Positions 29,920 through 41,450 of a DNA stretch of 64,000 bases are shown in pieces. Both the position numbers and the translations under genes were made by a program. The DNA is from Cyanophora paradoxa. Its lineage: Eukaryota > Glaucocystophyceae > Cyanophorales > Cyanophoraceae. The stretch spans positions 1 through 64,000 of the forward strand of contig QPMI01000701.1 of the NCBI GenBank assembly GCA_004431415.1. The letters run 5' to 3'. A model generated the notes under the pieces. The model ran no database searches. It saw only the letters and a list, made by a program, of their open reading frames with translations, and was not told the DNA's origin. Positions within the stretch are counted from its first letter, which is position 1; every line of letters begins with the position of its first letter.

Positions 29920-32285
29920 ATGGCCTCGTTCGTGAGCAGCACAGGTTCGTCACGTCGTAACAACACTTTGGGCGGTGTTGCACGCCCGTGCCAGAGTTGA
30001 TTGGTTTGGCGCCAGGCTCGCTTCCGGCTTCTGCTAGCCGGCCGGTCGTTGCCTCGGCTTCTTGCACTCCGGCTGGACGCACGGCTGTCGGGCTGGCCAA
30101 GCGCTCCGCCTTCACTGGTTCCCGCGTACATGCCAGTGGCTCGGCCAGCTTTATCGCCCGCCCCGTTCGCTCGACAGTCGCCTCTCCGGCCGTCCGTCGC
30201 TCTTTTGATGTGACGGAAAGCTCGCCGCTGGTCCTCGCCTCGGCCGGTGAGTCGAGTGCGCGCGCGCGTAACGCTGGGCCGCCGCGACTCAACGGTCCCC
30301 TCCCTGCGCCGGGCGGGCCGCCGCAGACGGAAAATCGATCGTCATCGCGGGCGGTGGCACTGGCGGGCACGTGCTGCCGGCGCTGGCCATGGCGGACGCG
30401 TTCAAGAAGGCGCTGGGCCCGTCGACGGAGATCCTCTTCGTGGGGACGGAGCGCGGCATCGAGAAGACGCTCGTGCCGAAGCGGAACTACGAGATCGAGC
30501 TCATCCCGGGCGCCCCGATCGTCACCGGCGGCTCCATCTTCACCCGCCTCGCCAAGCTCTTCGCCGGCCTCTTCGCCCTCGTGCCCGCCCCGCGTCCCGC
30601 CCGCCCTCCGCCGAGCCCAGCCGGGGCCGCGCAGATCGCGGGGGTGATCGCGGCGTACAAGCTGCTGAAGAAGCGGAAGCCGAACCTGGTGCTGGGCGTC
30701 GGGGGCTACGCCTCGGCGGCGGCGGTGATCGCGGCGAAGATCCTGGGCATCCGCACGGCCCTGCACGAGTCGAACGCGGTGCCGGGCCTCACGAACAAGC
30801 TCCTCGGCTCCGCCGTCGACCGCGTCTACGTCGGCTTCGACGCCGCAAAGGGCGCCTTCCCCGCCGCCAAGACCGTCGTCACGGGCAACCCCGTGCGGCC
30901 CGAGATCGCCGCCACGTGGGAGGTCCGGCGCAAGGCCATGGAGGAGCAGGGCGCCAAGGCGCGGCTCCCGGCGCACGTGCTGGTGGTGGGGGGCTCGCAG
31001 GGGAGCCAGTTCCTGAATGAGCGCGTCCCCGCCCTCGTCGAGAAGGTCAAGCTCGGCATCCGCTACCGCGCCGCCCGCCGCGGCCACCTCCTCCCCGTCC
31101 GCCCCGCCCCCCCGCCCCCGCCACCGCGCCCCGCCGACGGAGCGGGGCGGGCAGGACCCGATCGTGAAGGTGCTGCACCAGGCCGGCCGGCGCGAGGGCG
31201 AGGCCGCCGCCACCGCCGCCGCCTACGCCGCCATCCCCTCCGGGCCCGCCCCGCCCCCGCCCGCCGCTCCCTCGCGCCCCCCCCGCCGGGCTGAGGGGGC
31301 GGGGCAGGGTGGAGGCGGAGGTGCGGGAGTTCGTGGACGACATGGACGCGAAGTACACGTGGGCGGACGTCGTCGTCTCCCGCTCGGGCGCCTCGACCAT
31401 CTCCGAGCTCGCCGCCGCCGGCGTCCCCTCCTTCCTCGTCCCCTACCCCGCCGCCGCCGGCGACCACCAGGCCCTCAACGCCGCCTGGCTCTCCGACAAG
31501 GGCGCCGCCTCCTGGATGCGCCAGGGCTCCTGGGACGACGACGAGGCCGCCGAGCGGTGCCCCCCCCGCCCCCGCGCCGCCCCGCCCCGCCCGGGCTGAG
31601 GTGCGGGGCGCGGGGCAGGCTGGTGGAGATGCTGTACGGGAGCGCGGGGACGCGGGAGAAGCTGGTGGCGGTGGCGGAGGCGGCGCACGCGGTGGCGCAC
31701 GAGGACGGCGCCGCCGCCGTCGTCCGCGACGCCGCCGCCCTCCTCGCCCCTGAGCCCGCCCCCGCGCCCCCTCCGACGTCCATCCCCGCCCCCCGCCGCG
31801 CGCCCCTGGACCTCGCGCCCGCGCTCTCCCCGGGGCGGTTGCTTTTTGCTCACACGCATAATTGTTTGGCCCGCTCTTTCGAATTCTTTTGCAAATTCAT
31901 TTCCTTCAATTTTAGATTCTTTCCATGGAGCCTCGGAGGCCTGCAGCCTGCAGCTGCGGGTGCTGCCTGCATGCGCAGTGCCAGCAGCAGTGGGCCTGCA
32001 TGCGCAGTGCCAGCAGCAGTGGGTGCCAGCAGCCGCAGTGCCTGCAGTACCGCGCGCATGAGAGCTAGATCGCATGCGGCGCCGGGGGTGAATGCGAACT
32101 TTGCGAATTCGAAGCTCCGCAATTTCTTATCCATGGCCGGCCGGGGGTACAGACTCCTGGGGAAGGGAAGGGCGGCAGCGGCCCATCATCCAGGCTGCAG
32201 CAGCAGCCGGACACGGAGAACGACGCAGCTGCAGGGATCATCAGTCGACTGGGCCGCGTCACATTCGATATTGACGCATTGTTAG
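29920..32285 (+). CDS. murG: Muroplast-targeted UDP-GlcNAc transferase MurG (3' end approximate)
   Basis: MurG adds GlcNAc to lipid I to make lipid II, the last membrane step before peptidoglycan assembly. Exon 1 (29920-29944) encodes MASFVSST and splices to 30016-30246 (GSLPASASRPVVASASCT..), a Ser/Ala/Arg-rich transit peptide with Phe at residue 4. Exon 3 from 30327 begins DGKSIVIAGGGTGGHVLPAL, the MurG glycine loop. Then ILFVGTERGIEKTLV, LIPGAPIVTGGS, exon 4 from 30634 with LVLGVGGYASAAAVIAAKIL, TALHESNAVPGLTNKLLG, VTGNPVRPEI, HVLVVGGSQGSQFLNE, then EFVDDMDAKYTWADVVVSRS, GASTISELAAAGVPSFLVPY and DHQALNAAWL. The last is the UDP-GlcNAc-binding C-domain. A final exon has LVEMLYGSAGTREKLVAVAE. 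The frame then stays open to 32285 through unlike sequence, so the true stop may be earlier after an unseen intron. Confidence 0.9.
31971..32024. repeat. Direct repeat, 25 bp x 2
   Basis: catgcgcagtgccagcagca gtggg occurs twice nearly back to back between murG and the kinase gene, with a third degenerate copy (gtgccagcagccgcagtg) following. Confidence 0.7.
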
Positions 32286-32429
32286 CTAGGACGGCCCGGC
32301 GCGTCACATTCGGAAACGGCGTCGCCTGCATGTTCCGAGACGTTTTTGACAGCTTGTACGCGTAATCGATCGAGCTGGTAGTCAGGCAGCAGCGTACGCG
32401 TCGCCGTGCATAAGAATTAGCGTCTCGGC

Positions 32430-35400
32430 CATGGTGATCTTCGGCGACCACGCTGAGGAGCAATATGGGCATTGCTTGCCCATGGAAGGGCACATCAAAA
32501 CCTTCCTCAGTGCGTCCTACGGTCTCCGCCTTATCTTCGGTCAAGCTTGCGAACGAACCGGCCCTTTTAACGACTCTTAGTCGCGCTCCCCGCTTCCTCG
32601 CGCCAACTGGTCCCCCGCTCTGTCCGTCTGATCGGTTTGTGCAGTCTGGTCGGATCTTGTCATCGCGATCAGCTACGCGTGGATCCCTGTGATGCTGGCC
32701 CTCTTCCTCCGCAAGCGCTGGATCGACTTGTGCGGGCCGCCCCCTCGCCGGCGCCGCGCCGTGCCGAGGCGGCTCGCGCAGCCACCTGCGGACGCGCAGC
32801 ATCATCGCGCTCTTCGTGGCCTTCATCATGGCCTGCGGCTCCACGCACCTCGTCTCGGTCTTCATCGTGCGCGCCCCGCCGCCCCGCCCTGCTGCCAGGG
32901 GAAGAAGGGCGACGGGGGCGGGGCGGGGCGGCGGCGGCAGATGACGCACGGGCAGACGGCGGATATAATGCGGCTCTCGGCGGCGCTCAAGTTCATCACG
33001 GCCGTCGTGAGCGCGGCCACGGCGGCCTTGATGTTCTGGGTGCGCCTCGCTCTCCACCCGCCCTCCCGCCCCCGGCCGGCCCGTGACGCCCCCCGAGGTG
33101 ATGCCGGCCGTGCTGCACATCCCAATCGAGCTCGAGCGCGAGAAGGTGCGAGCCGCGCCGCCCGCCTCGGGGGCCCGGCCTCCCGCCGCCTCGAGCGGGG
33201 GCGGCAGCTGCACCGGGCGGAGCTGGAGCGGGAGATCACGAGCCGGCGGGCGGCGGAGGGGGCGCTGCAGAAGCAGGTGAAGCACGCGGCGGTGCTGCGG
33301 CACATCACCGACGGCGTCCGCTCCTCCCTCGACGCCTCCCGCATCTTCGACGTCGCCGCCACCGAGGCCCGCCCCCTCTCCCGCCCCGCCCCCCCTCCCC
33401 GCCCCTGCTCTTGACCCGCCGGGCAGATCGGGCGGGCCTTCGGGGCGGACATGTGCGCCATCTGGGTCTGCGGCGGGGCGGCCGGGGTGGACCCCGAGGC
33501 GGGGGGGACCCCCGCCCCCACGCCGCCCTCGTCGGCCGCCGCCCTCGGGGCGGCCCCGGCGCGCGCTCCGGGGCCACCCCTCCGCTGCGTCGCCGTCTTC
33601 AACGGCACCGTCACCCGCCCCGGCACGCCCTCTGACGGCCCCAGCGCCGCCCGCCGCTCCTACACCGCCCGCCCTTCGTCCCCCGCCCCGCCTCCGTCCC
33701 CTCTCTCCTCTCCGCCGGGACCCCGGCCGGCGCCCGGAGCCTCAGCATCTCGGCGGCGGCGAACCGGCTGGCGGCGGGGCTGCGCGTGGAGGCGGCAGGC
33801 CCGCCCGGCGGCATCGGCCTCTCCGAGGGCGGCTTCCGGCGCGTGGGCGCCCTCCGCGGCTACGCGCCCCTGGCGAGCGGCGAGGAGGAGGCCGGGGCCG
33901 GCCCCGCGCCGCTGAACGCGGGGGCGGCGGGGGAGGTGGAGGGGGCGGGGGGTCGACGCGGAGCGGGTCGGGGTGGGTGGAGGAGAGGGAGGGTGCGGGG
34001 GAGGCGGCGGGCCCGCGGCTGCTGCTGCCGGGGGCCCGCGTCGAGGAGTTCCCCTCATCCGCCGCGCCCTCGCCTCGGACGCCATCCTCCAGGCCCGCCC
34101 CCCGCGCCCCCCGCCCCGCCCCGCCCCGCCCACCCCCCGCCCCCGCCCCGCAGGTGCCCGACGTGCGGCAGGACCCCGACCACGCCTGCTACGCCTTCTT
34201 CGAGGTCCCCGCCCCCGCGCCTCCCTGCCCCCCGGCCCCCCTGGAGCGGGCGGGGCGTGGCGCAGGAGATGCGGGCGGGGAGCGCGTTCGTGGTGCGGAC
34301 GAGCTTCGCGGGGGAGGCGAACGGGGTGATCTTCCTGGCGCGCCGCGGGCCCTCGCCGCGCCTCGCCGGCGACGAGGCCGAGCTCCTCGCCGCCGTCGCC
34401 AAGCAGGTCGGCATCGCCTCGAGCAGGGTGCGCCCCCGCCCCGCCGCCCCCCGCGCCGCCGGCCTCGGCGCGCCGCCGGGGCCGACGGGGGCGGGGCGCA
34501 GCGCGGATGCTGGCGAAGGAGCGGCGGGTGAACGCGGCGCTGGAGCGCGCCCGGGCCGCCGCCGAGGAGGTGCCGCCCCCCGCCCCCGCCCCTCACTCAC
34601 TTTCATTGAGATCCTTCAACTCTATGCTCAATTTCTGCAGACAAACAGCGCCAAGTCCCGCTTCATCGGTCCGCCTGCCCCCCGCCCCGCCGCCCCGGCC
34701 CCCTCCCTCCCACCCCGCCGCCCCTCACGCGAGCCGGCGCCCCCGCGGGGAAAAAAAAGCTTCAATGTCGCACGAGATCAGGACGCCGCTGAACGCGGTG
34801 ATCGGGTTCACGTCGGTGCTGCTGCAGTACGGCGAGTCCGGCAGCGCCGCCTACCGCCTCAGCCCCGAGCAGGCCGACATGCTCGAGACGTCCGCCCCGC
34901 CCCGCCCCGCCCTGCCCCGCCCCACGCGCCAGGCCCGCAGGGGGCTGAGTGGGCGGGCGGCAGGATCCGGAGCTCGGGGGAGACGCTCCTGACGGTCATC
35001 AACGGTGCGCACGCCGGCCCCGCCCCTGCTCTCCTCGCTAACTGCGACCGCAGACATCCTGGTCCGCACGCCGGCGGGGGGGCGGGGCCGGGGCCCTCGT
35101 CCCCGCGGGCGTGCTCAGGAGGGGCCTGGGCGGGGCGCAGGACTTCTCGAAGCTGGAGGCGCGGCGGGTGGAGTTCGAGGAGCGCGCCTTCTCCCTCCCC
35201 ACCATCATCGAGGAGTGCCTCGAGATCATCGTGCGCACAGCCGCCCGCCCCCTGCGCGATGGCGCCCGCGTAGCCTCGCCGCTGCGTTGGGCGGCGGGGC
35301 GGGGGCCTCACGGGCGGGGGCCTGGGCAGGCGACGGAGGCGGGGCGGAAGGGCCTCTCGCTGGCGTGGGCGGTGGAGGAGGAGGTGCCGGCGCTGGTGGT

Positions 35401-37802
35401 CGGCGACCCCACCCGCCTCAAGCAGATCCTCCTCGTGCGCCCCCGCACCCCCCGGCCCCGCCCCCGCACCCCGCCCCCGAACTCGCCCCGCCGCGGGCGC
35501 AGAACTTGTTGTCGAATGCGGCGAAATTCACGGCCAAGGGGGGGATCACGCTCCGGTGCGAGCTGGCGCCCGAGCCCCAAGGAGGCGGGGGCGGAGAGGA
35601 GCCCGAGGGGCCCCACGTGGCGACGCCCCCGCCCCTGCTCGGCGCGCCCCTCGGCCCCGACGACCTCCAGCTGCTCTTCGTGCGCCCCGCCGCCCCGCCC
35701 CGCCCCGCCCCTCCGAGCCAGCGGGGCAGCACGTCACGGACTCGGGGATCGGGGTTTCGCCGGAGGGGATGGAGCGCCTCTTCATCCCCTTCTCCCAGGT
35801 CGACGCCTCCATCACCCGGTGCCCCCGCCCCGAGGCCGCCCCCGCTGCCGGCCCCCCCCTCCCCCTCCTCCAGCCTGACGGGCGCGCGGCGGGCAGGCAA
35901 TTCGGGGGCACGGGCCTGGGCCTAGCGATCAGCCGGAAGCTGTGCGAGGGGATGCGGGGCCGCATCTGGGCGACGAGCCGGGCCGGGGAGGGCACGACCT
36001 TCTCCTTCTACATCGTCGTGCAGCGCGCCCCGGCGCCCTTGTCCCGCCCGCACCCCTCCTCCCGCCGCGCCTCCCTCGCCCCCGTGGCGCCGGCGGGGAC
36101 GAGCCCGAGCTCGAGCCGGGCCCCCTCGGGCGAGCTCTCCGGCGCCTCCAGCCGGGGCACGAGCGAGGGCGGCGAGGGGGACGAGGAGGCGGCGCGCGGG
36201 CGGCGGGTGGCGGTGGCGAGCGCGTGCGCGGTGGAGCGGCGCTTCTTCGAGGTGGAGCTGGGGCGGGCGGGGGCGGCGTGCTTCGCGGCGGCGAGCCTCG
36301 AGGAGGCGCTCGCGGCCGCCGCGGGGCCCGTCGACCTCGTCGTCCTCGACTCCCCGGGGCCCCCGAGGCCGCCGCCCTCGCCCAGCTCCCCGTCGCCCCC
36401 CCGCCCTCATCCTGCAGCCCCCCGGCCTCCCCCGCCCCTCCAAGTCGGCCGCCGGCCCCGCCGCCCTCTCCCGCCCGCTGCGGCGGGCGGCCCTCTTCCG
36501 GGCCATCAAGCGGGCGCTGCTGGCGCCGGAGCCCGGGGCGGGGATGCCGCGGAGCCAGCGCTCGCACTCGGCCCCCAACGCCCTCGACCCCGCCCTCGCC
36601 CTCGCCCGCCCCGGCCCCGGCTCCCTCGAGCACTCCCCGCCCCCTCCCGCCCCCTCCCGCGGCAGCTTCGACCGCGAGGAGGCCGCCCGCGTGGGGCAGG
36701 GCGGGCGGGGAGCCCCTTGGCGGGGGCGGGCGCCTCCGCGGGCCCCTCCTCCCCGCCATCGTCGCCCTCCCGACGTCGGCGACGCCGCCGCTGCGGCCGT
36801 CCCCCGCCCCGCCCCGCTGCCCCTCCACGACCACTTGCGCCCCCAGCCCGTCCTGCCCGCCCCGCCCCCGCCTCCCGCGGCGGCGGCGCCGGTCCTGGAG
36901 CTGGAGCCTGCGGAGGGGGGGGAGGAGGGAGAGGAGGAGGGGGCGGGGCCGCCGCCGCGCATCCTGGTGGCGGAGGACAACCTGGTGAACCAGAAGGTGG
37001 TGAGCCGCCTCCTCGCGGTCGTGCACGGCCTCCAGACCCTCCCCGGCCTCGTCTGCGTCCCCAACGGTGCGCCCGCCAGCGAGTGAGGGCCCCGCTCGGG
37101 GGGCCCCGCCGGGCGCGCCCCCGCGTGCGGCTCGGTGAGTGGGGTCGGGGCGGGGCCAGGGCTGGAGGCGGTGCGGGCGGTGAGCGGGGCGGGGCGGGGC
37201 GCTTCGACGTAGTCTTCATGGACCTCTCCATGCCGGTCATGTCCGTGCCCGCCGCCCCCCAGCTCGCCCGGGCCCGCCCCTCTCACCCCCGCCTCCCCCC
37301 CCCCCCCCCCCCCCCTTCCCCCCCGCAGGGACGGCCTCGCCGCCTCTGCCCGCATCCGCGCCGAGGTGCCCCCAGACCAGCAGCCGCACATCATCGCCCT
37401 CACGTGCCCCCGCCCCCGCCCTCCCCCCCGCCCCCGCCCGCCTGCCGGCCGGCGCTGAGGCTTGCGCTGGGCAGGGCGAACGTGAGCGAGGAGGACCGGC
37501 GGGCGTGCCTGGCGGCGGGCATGGACGGCTTCCTGCGCAAGCCCCTCCGCCTCGAGGAGCTCCGCGCCGCCCTCGACGCCTTCCACGCCGCCCGCCGCCC
37601 CGCACCCGGCCCACCGCCGCCCGCGCCTTCGCCCCCGCCCGCCCCCGCCGCCCCTGACCCCCTGCCCCGCCGCCTCCCGTCGGCTACCTCCTCTCCGGGG
37701 GCTTCCCAGCCCCTCTGTCCTCCACGCTCCACGCTCACTGCTCTCCCCAGCTTTTCATTTGTTATCCTCACGTTGTGTCCATCAGCTTCTTATCTATACT
37801 AG
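32430..37802 (+). CDS. Ethylene-receptor-like hybrid histidine kinase
   Basis: Exons 32430-32508, 32645-32729, 32782-32866, 32941-33039 and 33098-33145 splice into a three-helix domain like plant ETR1: SDLVIAISYAWIPVMLALF, ALFVAFIMACGSTHLVSVF and KFITAVVSAATA. The Cys and His of CGSTH correspond to the copper/ethylene ligands of ETR1 (CGATH). A coiled linker, then GAF (HITDGVRSSLDASRIFDVAA; IGRAFGADMCAIWV; EAELLAAVAKQVGIASS). HisKA: AKSRFIASMSHEIRTPLNAV, with the phospho-His. ATPase: NLLSNAAKFT, DSGIGVSPEG, FGGTGLGLAISRKL, GEGTTFSFYI. A receiver-like domain lacking the acidic pair follows. Then a full receiver: ILVAEDNLVNQKVVS, VVFMDLSMPVM-DGLA, IIALTAN, FLRKPL. The intron at 33367 seems to use GC. 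Likely an ER or endomembrane sensor; the ligand is inferred, not shown. Confidence 0.85.
37298..37317. repeat. Poly-C tract in receiver-domain intron
   Basis: About 20 consecutive C in the intron separating MDLSMPVM from DGLAASARIR in the hybrid kinase gene. Donor gtccgt, acceptor ccgcag. Confidence 0.8.
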
Positions 37803-38123
37803 ATTATATGCATATATACAGCTATTCAAGTACAGAGTTTTTATCAGGTGAACAGCTAGCCATAGTAGCACAGTACGTACACGAATTGTTTTCAAAGCGC
37901 TCGATCGCGGGTGCGCATACTAGTACTTTTGCACATTCAGCGCTACTTGTCTATGCTTGCAATTGTACATGTGTCTGCAGCTGGCCTATATAGCGATATC
38001 GTTGAGCACGCATGCGGCATATGCATATATATGGCTCCCAGTACTAGTGTGCGCGCTGCTGCGCATCTGAGGCCCTGAGGCTTGAAGCCTCAAGGCTTGA
38101 GCCGATAAAGCCAAACCAAACCA
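37803..38123. other. AT-rich spacer between tandem plus-strand genes
   Basis: tatactagattatatgcata and related words, then imperfect inverted copies of gaggcttgaagcctcaaggcttgag at 38070-38105, just before the ATG of the aminotransferase. It probably holds the terminator of the kinase gene and the promoter of the next. Confidence 0.4.
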
Positions 38124-39419
38124 ATGGCGGTGGCGCTGCGGGACGGCGAGCGGGCGCTCGACCTCTGGCCCGACGGGCCGCCCGTATCGCCCAAGGAATT
38201 CCTTCTCCAGCTGCCGCCCGGTCCGCCGCGCCGCTCGCCGCGATGCGGCCGAGCTGAGCCTCGCGGCCTGCAGGCCCGTACACGGTGATGCGCACCGCCC
38301 GATCGCGCCAGGCCATCTCCAGCTTCGAGTTCCACGTCGCTCGGCTCGGTGCGGTGCAGGCAGCGGGCGCTCGGCGCCGCGGGCTCAAGTTGGAGGCTAA
38401 CGCGGCCGCCAACGTGGCCTCTCGCGCGCGCGCCAGCGCACTCGGCCGTTCTGCTCGAACTGCTTCCGGGAGCGCGGGCAGAGGACGAGGCGCGTGTGGG
38501 GCGGGCGCTCGAGGGCCGCCTGCGCGCGCACGCGGCGGCGGCGGTGGAGGCCTTTGAGTGGCAGCACGCGCCGCCCGACGGCGAGGAGTGCATGCTCACC
38601 GTCCTGCTCGAGCGCCTTCCACAAGCTGGCGCCAGCGTCGCACCCGCGAGTCCGGAGGAGCAAGTGCGCCGCCCGCGCCTGCGTCCACGCGGCCCCCCGC
38701 TGAGCGCGGTCGGTGCGCCGGGCAGGCTGCGCGGCTGCGGCTGTGGACGCACGCGGCGGCGCTGCACTGCCTCCCGCCGGAGCGGCCCGTGGTTGTCGAG
38801 GTCTTCGGTCCCCCGCGGCGCCTCCCCACCGCCAAGGACTCGCGCTGGATCCGGTCCGACCCCCGCCCCCGCCCCTGTGGCGCGGGCGCTGAGGGGCGGG
38901 GCGGGGGCGGGGGCCAGGGAGCGGGCGGGGCTGGAGGCGAGGCGGGGCGCGGGGGCGGTGGAGGTCGTGCTGACGGACGGGGCGGGGGCGCTGCTCGAGG
39001 GCCTCGTCTCGAACCTCGTCGTCGTCCGCCGCGACGGCGCCCTCCAGGCCGCCTCCCGCGGCGTCCTCCCGGCCACGTCGCCGCCGCCGCCCTCCGCGCC
39101 GCCGCCGCCGCCCCGCCGCCCCGCCCCTCGACCCCACGCCCCGCGCCTCGCCGAGCGCGCGCAGTGGGCCGAGGCCTTCCTGTGCAGTGCGCCCGCCCGC
39201 CCGCCCGCCCGCCCGTGCGCCCGACGGCGGCACGCGGCGAGCGGGGCGGCAGGCACGGCGCGGGAGGCGGTGCCGGTGGGGGAGATGCGGGTGCGGGAGG
39301 GCCCCGGGGCGGGGGAGAGCGTGCGGCTCGAGGCCCCGGGGCCCGTCACGCGCCGCGTCCAGGCCCTCCTCCGCGACGCCCTCCGCCGTGACGCCGCGCC
39401 CTTCCGCCAGCCCCCCTGA
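38124..39419 (+). CDS. Class IV (PLP-dependent) aminotransferase-like enzyme
   Basis: The ATG at 38124 starts MAVALRDGERALDLWPDGPP; the next exon reads YTVMRTARSRQAISSFEFHV ARL. The G-x-YT-x-MR...FH..RL pattern is the start of plant-type D-amino-acid-aminotransferase-like class IV proteins. Later exons: HSAVLLELLPG, EECMLTVLLER, VVVEVFGPPRRLPTAKDSRW, then AVEVVLTDGAGALLEGLVSN with LVVVRR (the conserved E-x-L-x-S/T-N motif near PLP), ASRGVLP, WAEAFLC, VPVGEMRVREG, PVTRRVQALLRDAL, stop at 39417. Members act on branched-chain or D-amino acids or 4-amino-4-deoxychorismate; substrate cannot be told here. I did not place the PLP lysine with confidence; KDSRW is a candidate. No clear transit peptide. 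Confidence 0.65.
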
Positions 39420-39508
39420 GCGCAATCCCCACGTGCATTTGCCCACGTGCATTCACTGTGTACAGCCAAAGCGCAAGCCCGGGGGCGAGCGGGGGCGCGG
39501 GCGCGGGG

Positions 39509-41450
39509 CTACAGGACGGAAGCGAGGTGCCAGTCGGCGTCCGCCTCGGCGAGCGCCCCGCCCTCGAAGAGGTACAGCGCGTACCCCTCCCCGGCGGCGT
39601 GCCCCTCCCCGGCGGCGTGCCCCTCGCCGGCCTCTGCGGCCGCGTCGCCGTCGCCCTCGAAGGTCTGCGGGGCCTCCGCCTGGTACGCCACGAACTGCGC
39701 GGCCCACGCGGCGCGCCCCTCAGCTCGCGAGCAGGGGAAGCAAAGCAGACCGGCCGGGGGACCTGGTCGGCGTCGAGCAAGTTGGCGGGTTTCGAGAGGA
39801 CCGTCACCGTTGCGTCGACCTTCACCGCCGCCGGCGTCGCGTTGGCGGCCGCCGGCGTCGCATTGGCGGCCGCCGGCGTCGCGTTGGCGGCCGCCGGCGT
39901 CGCGTTGGCGGCCGCCGGCGTCGCGTTGGCGGCCGCCGGCGTCGCGTTGGCGGCCGCCGGCGTCGCGTTGGCGGCCGCCGGCGTCGCGTTGGCGGCCGCC
40001 GGCGTCGCGTTGGCGGCCGCCGGCGTCGCGTTGGCGGCCGCCGGCGTTGCGGCGGTGGCCGGCGCCGGGGTCGCGAGAACGATCAAGGGTTTGATGGGCG
40101 GCGGGGCCTGTGCCGCTGGCGGGGCCGGTGCGGGGATGACGACAGCCGCGGGCTTCGCCGGGGCGGCCTCCTTGATGGGGGCGGCGGCCTTGGCGGGTCC
40201 CTTCGAAGCGGCCTTGGCGGCTCCCTTTGCGGCCTTTGCGGCGGCCTTGCACGCCTCGGCGTCGTACTTGAGCTCAGCGGCCGGCACCGGCACGCCTGCG
40301 ACCGCGAGGGGCCGTCAGGGCGGGGGCCGGGAGGCGGGCGGGACGGGCGGGGCGGGCCCTTGAAGAGGGAGCGGGGGTCGTGCTTGGCCTCGGCGCGGAC
40401 GCGGTTCTCGCTGATCGCCTCGCACTTGCCCTTGTAGACGCCCCGCACGAGCTGCTCGTTCTCCTCCGCCGCCGCCGGGTTCCCCGCCGACTCCACCTGG
40501 AAGTCCCCTGCGAGCCGCCCCCCCGGGCGAGCTCAGCGGCGGCGGGGGGCGGGGGCCGGGGGGCGCACCTCTGAGATTGTGGAGAGCGTGGATGAGCTCG
40601 TGGGCGAGGCCGACGAAGGGCTCGTGCGAGTCGGCGGTGCCGGTGTGGCACGTCGGGTCGTACTCGATGGTCGTCTCCTTCGGCTGCCCCGCCTGCACCC
40701 CCTCGTACGCCGTTGTCTTCGCCGCCCCGTGCTTCGGTACGATCACCACTGCCCCCCCGCGCCCCGCGCCCCGTCACCCCCGCCCCGCCCCCCGCGCCCG
40801 GCCGCCCGGGCCGCGCACCCGGCTTGTTCAGCTTCAGAGCGATCCGATCGACCTCCTTGATGAGCTTCTTCCCCGTCGCTGCGCGCGCGAGAGAGAGAGC
40901 GCGCTCCTCAGCCGCGGGGGCGGCCGGGGAGGGCGAAGGCGGGCCGGCGGCGCACGGCCCGTGCTCTTGAGCTTCATCAGGTCCGAGCAGGTCATCGACT
41001 TGAAGCTGCCGGCGCCATCAGGGCCTCGTCGCGGCTCCCAGCGGCCTTCGCCGGGGCTTACACAGTGCACTTTGCCTTGGAGATGGAGCCGGCCGGGCAC
41101 TTCAGCAGGATGCCCTTGTTCTTCTGCTGCTCGACCTTGAAGCCGAGCTTCCCTGCGCGCCCCGCCACCATCAGCCGACGTCAACCGCCGATCTCAATCG
41201 CAGGTTGGCGGAGGCCGCGGGCGCGGTGGCGGAGGGTCGGCCGGTTCACTGGTCTTTGCCATCCCCAGCTCCGCTGGGGCAGCGGGCGACGCGCACCGAG
41301 GAAGCCCGGCTTCGGGACTCTGTAGCTGCAGGGCGTCGGCACTGCATCGTTGGCGTCGGCCATCGGCGCGTTCGGCTCATCCTTCACGGCAAACGCGAGC
41401 TCCTTGTCACCCCGCGTCGGCTCCCGGTGGAACCACTTAAGCAGGCCCAT
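39509..41450 (-). CDS. M91-like zinc metallopeptidase with NAT repeat and GYAxYxFEG tail
   Basis: Start MGLLKWFHREPTRGDKELAF at 41450. Spliced exons: GFLGKLGFKVEQQKNKGILL, CTVFKSMTCSDLMKLKS, TGKKLIKEVDRIALKLNKP, VVIVPKHGAAKTTAYEGVQA, TIEYDPTCHTGTADSHEPFV, GLAHELIHALHN, ENEQLVRGVYKGKCEAISEN, RVRAEAKHDPRSL. HELIHALH is an HExxH-type zinc site, and a downstream Glu-rich ..ISENRVRAE resembles peptidase family M91. After an Ala/Lys-rich stretch comes a seven-residue repeat (NATPAAA, about ten copies), then a spliced last exon ADQFVAYQAEAPQTF..GEGYALYLFEGGAL..ASVL, stop at 39509. No signal peptide is visible. It shares repeat style and C-terminal motif with the double thioredoxin at 49715. The substrate is unknown. 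Confidence 0.65.
39829..40047. repeat. 21-bp coding minisatellite (NATPAAA)
   Basis: About ten near-perfect copies of gttggcggccgccggcgtcg c, read on the minus strand as seven-residue units Thr-Pro-Ala-Ala-Ala-Asn-Ala. Only one or two silent substitutions separate units, so it expanded recently. Every unit contains an N-A-T sequon. Confidence 0.95.
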
